A DNA stretch of 18,002 bases. It comes from CBDCGW01 sp964430745. Lineage in GTDB: Bacteria; Acidobacteriota; UBA890. Positions 14,564 to 18,002 of the stretch are shown in pieces (the first letter of the stretch is position 1; each line of letters opens with the position of its first letter). Both the position numbers and the translations under genes were made by a program. A model generated the notes under the pieces. That model was not told where the DNA came from. It searched no databases and worked only from the letters and a program-made list of their open reading frames with translations. The stretch spans positions 1 to 18,002 of the forward strand of contig CAYSHI010000134.1 of assembly GCA_964430745.1 (NCBI GenBank). Reading direction: 5' to 3'.

Positions 14564-16471
14564 TCACACGAGTACTCGCTGATCGCCCTCTCGGCGGGTG
14601 ACGCGCTGCTGGTCGAAATACTCGAGCAAGGGGATGGCATGCTTGCGGCTGACCCCCGCAAGCTCCTTGAAATCAGGGACGCTGAACGACTCCCCGGGCG
14701 AGTATCGCGCGTGCAGTTCGGCGACGAGCGCCTCGAGCCGGGGGGCGCGAAAGACCATGTCATCGCGAACGCGCACGAGCTCGCCGCGGCGCAGGATCAG
14801 CCGAAAGACGGCCTCGCCGGCTCCCTGCTCGATCCCCAGCTTCGAGAAGGCTTCGTCCATCGACGGCGGCGACAGAGCCGCGTCGTCGTACAGCTCGATC
14901 AACCGATCCCGTATGCCGGCTTGTTCGTCGCTCAGAGCAACTTCATGGTCGGCGAGCGCCAGCGTGGCGGTGTCCGGTCGGATCTTGCCGTCGGCGGCGA
15001 GGCGGCTGATCAGGGCGTCGAGCACGGTTTCCGGAACTTCCCTCGGCAGCGCCGCTGCGAGGCCACTCTTCGGCAATCCCGGCGACAGCGGATCGGTTCG
15101 ATGGTGCCTACCGATGGCCTCCAGGGCGCTCGCCTCGAGCGGTGCGACGACCGCGCCGTCGACCAGCACCAGCGGGTCTCGGTGCGCCACCACGAGTCGC
15201 TCCCGGGCGGCGTCCGTTTCCACGAGCTCGCGAAGCGCTCGCGCCGTCGTGAACAGTCGCTGCCGCAGCTGTGACTCCTTGGCTCCGCCGGCCCCGGCCG
15301 ATGCGGTGAGCTCGATGAGGCGCTCCTCGGGCGTTGCGGTATCGAGCCGGCGGAGGCGCGAGACGGCCGCTTCTTCGCTGCGCCGGTGCTTGGCGGGAAG
15401 GTTGTCGATCACCACGCCGCCGCCGATCGTGAACATGGGAGAGTAGCGGCGGACGACGAAGCGGTCGCCCGGAGCGCAGGCGTAGGGAGTTTCGAGTCGA
15501 AGCTGGACGATGCCGCGCCCACCCGGCTCGATGCGCTCGCCGTCGAGTATCGCCACCCGGGAGAGGATCTCGGCGGCGCCATGGTGGAAGCGCACGCGTT
15601 GATGCTGCTTGAGCTCGTGCTCGGGCAACATCTGCAGTCTCGCATCGATCATGTAGGTGGTTGCCAGGCCTTCGGGCGTCATCAGCAAGTCACCACGGCT
15701 TACGGCGCTGATCTCGATGCCCTGCAGGTTGACCGCCGTGCGTTGCCCGGCGGTGGCGACGTCGACGGTCTCGCCGTAAACCTGCACGCCGCGGACGTTG
15801 ACGGGCGTCCGGGAGGGCAACAGCTCGAGCTTGTCGGCGGCGCGCACCTCGCCCGAGAGCAACGTGCCGGTGACCACCGTGCCGAAGCCGCGCACCGTGA
15901 ACACGCGATCGACCGGCAGCCGAACGAGCTCGCCTTCGGCCCGCTGTGTCGCCGAGGTGAGCACCTCGGCGAGTGTCGTCTGGAGCTCGTCGAGCCCGTC
16001 GCCGGTCTGCGAGCTGGTGTGCACCACCGGGGCGTCTCGAAGCAACGTGTCGGCGAGCAGCTCGCGCACCTCCAGCTCCACGAGCTCGGCGATCTCCTTG
16101 TCGACAACATCGCACTTGGTGATGGCGACGACGCCGCTATCGACGCCGAGAAGCTCGCAGATCGCCAGGTGCTCGCGTGTCTGCGGCATGACCGATTCGT
16201 CTGCCGCGACCGCGAACAGGACGGCGTCGATGCCGCCGATTCCGGCCAACATGTTCTTGACGAAGCGCTCGTGCCCCGGCACGTCGACGAAGCCTGCGCG
16301 GATGCCCCCCGGCAGGTCCAGATGAGCGAAGCCGAGGTCGATGGTGATGCCGCGTTCGCGCTCTTCCTGCAGGCGATCGGGGTCGGTGCCGGTGAGGGCT
16401 CGAACGAGCGCACTTTTGCCGTGGTCGATGTGCCCTGCGGTGCCCACGATCTTGTATTTTTCGTCCGCCAT
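14564..16471 (-). CDS. selB: Selenocysteine-specific translation elongation factor SelB
   Basis: A 635-residue GTPase that brings selenocysteinyl-tRNA to the ribosome at UGA codons marked by a SECIS hairpin. Seen: G1 'GTAGHIDHGKSALV' (residues 10-23), switch 'RERGITIDLGFAHL', G3 'DVPGHERF', G4 'TKCD', then beta-barrel domains ('RVFTVRGFGTVVTGTLLSG', 'PGDRFVVRRYSP') and a C-terminal part (about 400-635) with winged-helix repeats that bind SECIS RNA, ending 'FKELAGVSRKHAIPLLEYFD'. The IDHGKS and RERGITID motifs separate SelB from EF-Tu. Length matches bacterial SelB (610-640). The ATG at 16471 has no strong Shine-Dalgarno. selA, selD and selC are not in this window. It precedes tatA on the same strand with 98 bp between. 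Confidence 0.95.
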   Translation of the reverse strand: MADEKYKIVGTAGHIDHGKSALVRALTGTDPDRLQEERERGITIDLGFAHLDLPGGIRAGFVDVPGHERFVKNMLAGIGGIDAVLFAVAADESVMPQTREHLAICELLGVDSGVVAITKCDVVDKEIAELVELEVRELLADTLLRDAPVVHTSSQTGDGLDELQTTLAEVLTSATQRAEGELVRLPVDRVFTVRGFGTVVTGTLLSGEVRAADKLELLPSRTPVNVRGVQVYGETVDVATAGQRTAVNLQGIEISAVSRGDLLMTPEGLATTYMIDARLQMLPEHELKQHQRVRFHHGAAEILSRVAILDGERIEPGGRGIVQLRLETPYACAPGDRFVVRRYSPMFTIGGGVVIDNLPAKHRRSEEAAVSRLRRLDTATPEERLIELTASAGAGGAKESQLRQRLFTTARALRELVETDAARERLVVAHRDPLVLVDGAVVAPLEASALEAIGRHHRTDPLSPGLPKSGLAAALPREVPETVLDALISRLAADGKIRPDTATLALADHEVALSDEQAGIRDRLIELYDDAALSPPSMDEAFSKLGIEQGAGEAVFRLILRRGELVRVRDDMVFRAPRLEALVAELHARYSPGESFSVPDFKELAGVSRKHAIPLLEYFDQQRVTRREGDQRVLV

Positions 16472-16504
16472 GTGGAGCGCGCCGAGGTGAGGTAATCGTC
16501 GGGC

Positions 16505-16533
16505 AGTGTAGCCGGATCACGGCTCCGCAACAA
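16505..16533 (-). promoter_or_regulatory. weak candidate promoter of selB
   Basis: On the minus strand TTGTTG (16533-16528, 3/6) lies 17 bp from TACACT (16510-16505, 4/6), giving a leader of about 27 nt. The spacer carries an imperfect inverted repeat (CGGA...TCCG). The match is weak and positional support is the main argument. Confidence 0.25.
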
Positions 16534-16569
16534 GTTGCCGAAACGTGCCTAAGCCCTTGACTTGCAAGG

Positions 16570-16590
16570 TTTTGCGGCGATTGCTACTGT
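16570..16590 (+). promoter_or_regulatory. candidate extended -10 promoter giving a leaderless thiolase transcript
   Basis: TGCTACTGT (16583-16591 region) contains an extended -10 (TGnTACTGT, TAnnnT type) that ends 6 nt before the thiolase ATG, with TTGCAA 17 bp upstream (4/6 to the -35 consensus). No Shine-Dalgarno precedes the ATG. Transcription would begin at or next to the A of the start codon. Motif-based; positions are approximate to 1-2 bases. Confidence 0.33.
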
Positions 16591-16596
16591 GCTTAC

Positions 16597-17778
16597 ATGA
16601 CACATCCAGTGATTGTTTCGGCCGTCCGCACCCCCAGTGGCAAGCTGCTGGGATCCCTTTCTCCCTTGCACGCCCCGGAGCTCGGTGCGGTCGCCGTTCG
16701 TGCCGCCGTCGAGCGTGCCGGCCGCGCCCCCGAAGATGTCGATGAAGTCATCATGGGACAGGTCATCCAGGCCGGCTCGGGACAGAACCCCGCGCGCCAA
16801 GCCGCTCTCGGAGCGGACCTTCCCCCGAGTGTCGCCGCATTCACGATCAACAAGGTCTGCGGCTCGTCGTTGAAGGCGGTCGTGCTCGCCTCTCAGGCCG
16901 TCAAGCTCGGCGACGCGAAGTGCGTCGTTGCCGGTGGGCAAGAGAGTATGACCAACGGCCCCTACCTGGTGCCGAATGCGCGGCAGGGATACCGGCTCGG
17001 CCACGGCAAGTTTCTCGATGCAACCGTCAACGATGGGCTCTGGTGCGCCTTCGGCGACTACCACATGGGCTGCACGGGCGACCTCGTTTCGGAACGTTAC
17101 GACGTCAGCCGTGACGAGCAGGACGCGTGGGCGGTTCGCTCGCATGAGCGCGCCGCCGCCGCTCAGGGGAGCGGCGCCTTCGACGCCGAAATCGTCGCCG
17201 TCGAGGTGCCGCAGCGCAAAGGCCCGCCGCGGGCGTTCGACGCCGACGAGACCATCCGTGCCGACACGAGCACCGAGGCGCTGGCGCGTCTCAAGCCCGT
17301 TTTCAGCGCCGACGGCACCGTCACGGCGGGCAACGCTCCGGGTGTCAACGACGGCGCCGCGGCGGTCGTGGTGATGGGTGAAGAGGAGGCCACCGCCCTC
17401 GGGGCCCCGATTCTGGCACGCGTCGTCGCCTACGCGACGAGCGGAATCGTGCCTGAGCTCGTGATGATGGCGCCGGTCGAGGCCGTCAACATGGTGCTGG
17501 ACAAGACAGGGTGGGACCGCGACGACGTCGACCTCTACGAGCTCAACGAAGCGTTCGCCGTCCAGTCCGTGGCGGTGGTCAAGGAGCTGCAGATCGATCC
17601 CGAGAAAGTGAACGTCAATGGCGGCGCCGTGGCGCTCGGTCATCCGATCGGGGCGTCGGGCGCGCGCATCCTCACGACCCTGCTGCACGCCATGGATCAA
17701 CGTTCGGCGCAGCGAGGGATCGCCGGGATGTGCATGGGTGGCGGCAACGGAGTTGCCGTTGCCGTCGAGAGGATCTGA
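16597..17778 (+). CDS. Acetyl-CoA C-acetyltransferase (thiolase)
   Basis: A 393-residue biosynthetic-type thiolase that condenses two acetyl-CoA to acetoacetyl-CoA, or cleaves it. Seen: 'VIVSAVRTPSGKLLG' at the N-terminus, nucleophile C88 in 'INKVCGSSLKA', 'GGQESMTNGPY', 'ELNEAFAVQSVAV', H349 in 'GHPIGASG' and the second active-site C379 in 'GMCMGGGNG'. These positions match the Zoogloea PhaA enzyme (Cys89, His348, Cys378) almost exactly, and the length is standard. The next gene starts at the base after the stop and encodes a 3-hydroxyacyl-CoA dehydrogenase, so the pair makes (S)-3-hydroxybutyryl-CoA, or runs in reverse during butyrate/short-chain fatty-acid use. AtoB-, ThlA- or PhaA-like function cannot be separated by sequence alone. 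It is divergent from selB with 125 bp between. Confidence 0.95.
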   Translation: MTHPVIVSAVRTPSGKLLGSLSPLHAPELGAVAVRAAVERAGRAPEDVDEVIMGQVIQAGSGQNPARQAALGADLPPSVAAFTINKVCGSSLKAVVLASQAVKLGDAKCVVAGGQESMTNGPYLVPNARQGYRLGHGKFLDATVNDGLWCAFGDYHMGCTGDLVSERYDVSRDEQDAWAVRSHERAAAAQGSGAFDAEIVAVEVPQRKGPPRAFDADETIRADTSTEALARLKPVFSADGTVTAGNAPGVNDGAAAVVVMGEEEATALGAPILARVVAYATSGIVPELVMMAPVEAVNMVLDKTGWDRDDVDLYELNEAFAVQSVAVVKELQIDPEKVNVNGGAVALGHPIGASGARILTTLLHAMDQRSAQRGIAGMCMGGGNGVAVAVERI

Positions 17779-18002
17779 ATGGGAATTCAACGCGTGGGTG
17801 TAGTCGGCGCCGGGACAATGGGCGCCGGAATCGTTCAGGTGTGCGCTCGTGCAGGGTACGAGGTGGTTGTGCGAGAGCCCGTGGATGCTCTGGTTACGGC
17901 GGGGGTGGCGCGGCTCGACGGCGGCCTCGCGCGGGGGGTGAAGAAAGACGTCGTCGACGAGGACCAAGCCGCCCGGATTCGCGCCCCCGTGAGCGGCACG
18001 AC
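17779..18002 (+). CDS. 3-hydroxybutyryl-CoA dehydrogenase (N-terminal fragment)
   Basis: Only the first 74 residues are inside the window. Seen: the NAD-binding Rossmann motif 'VGVVGAGTMGAGIVQVCARAGYEV' parts (GxGxMGxGI), beginning at residue 6, exactly as in the Hbd/PaaH family of about 280-290 residues. The ATG at 17779 follows the thiolase stop directly and has GAGAGGA 6 nt upstream. It would oxidise/reduce acetoacetyl-CoA and 3-hydroxybutyryl-CoA with NAD(H). The region after residue 35 is less conserved ('LDGGLARGVKKDVVDEDQ'), which still fits the helical part of the family. It runs off the right edge intact, with no frameshift visible. Confidence 0.9.
   Translation, partial: MGIQRVGVVGAGTMGAGIVQVCARAGYEVVVREPVDALVTAGVARLDGGLARGVKKDVVDEDQAARIRAPVSGT

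Noticed and set aside
16549..17967. Minus-strand open frame of 472 codons opposite the thiolase
   Set aside because: Antisense shadow without recognisable protein features; thiolase catalytic residues are intact on the plus strand.
1..18002. CRISPR arrays, insertion sequences, phage or defence genes
   Set aside because: No regularly spaced repeats, transposase, integrase or defence-type domains were seen; all large genes are metabolic, envelope or translation genes.

Overview
The window is GC-rich DNA from a Gram-negative bacterium, most probably an Acidobacteriota member. Evidence for the phylum: a secreted protein whose DxSxS-type VWA domain and '...KPGYYGQ' C-terminus match the 'VWFA-related Acidobacterial domain' family, and a TonB-dependent receptor with an N-terminal carboxypeptidase-regulatory-like domain, a type abundant in this phylum. 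Outer-membrane and lipoprotein genes confirm a diderm envelope. The placement is inferred from protein families, not from a phylogenetic marker.

Layout. (1) 1-1863, minus: the first 621 residues of a TonB-dependent outer-membrane receptor, running off the left edge, preceded by a 348-bp gap with a candidate promoter. (2) 2212-7741, minus: a very compact five-gene nucleoside-salvage operon transcribed right to left: pyrimidine-nucleoside phosphorylase, NupC-type nucleoside transporter, trimeric-type purine-nucleoside phosphorylase, cytidine deaminase, and an amidohydrolase of the MTA/SAH/adenosine deaminase family that carries a lipoprotein signal. Junctions are +7 bp, +2 bp or 4-bp ATGA overlaps. 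(3) A 124-bp divergent spacer (7742-7865) with TATA-like hexamers on both strands. (4) 7866-11491, plus: a DUF1015 protein and an exported S9 serine peptidase, overlapping by GTGA. (5) 11737-13696, plus: the exported VWA protein and a small outer-membrane beta-barrel protein. (6) 13712-16471, minus: selB (selenocysteine elongation factor), tatA with its own strong promoter, and a lipoprotein of unknown function. (7) 16597-18002, plus: acetyl-CoA acetyltransferase and the start of a 3-hydroxyacyl-CoA dehydrogenase, a typical acetoacetyl-/3-hydroxybutyryl-CoA pair.

How the genes fit together. NupC would import nucleosides; Cdd turns cytidine into uridine; Pdp and PNP phosphorolyse pyrimidine and 6-oxopurine nucleosides to bases plus (deoxy)ribose-1-phosphate. 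The PNP has the Glu/Asn residues of enzymes that do not use adenosine well, so the deaminase supplies the missing adenine-to-hypoxanthine nucleoside step. Its lipoprotein signal suggests that this step happens outside the cytoplasm, before uptake. This is the most interesting biological idea in the window. No CRISPR array, insertion sequence, prophage, tRNA or rRNA was recognised.
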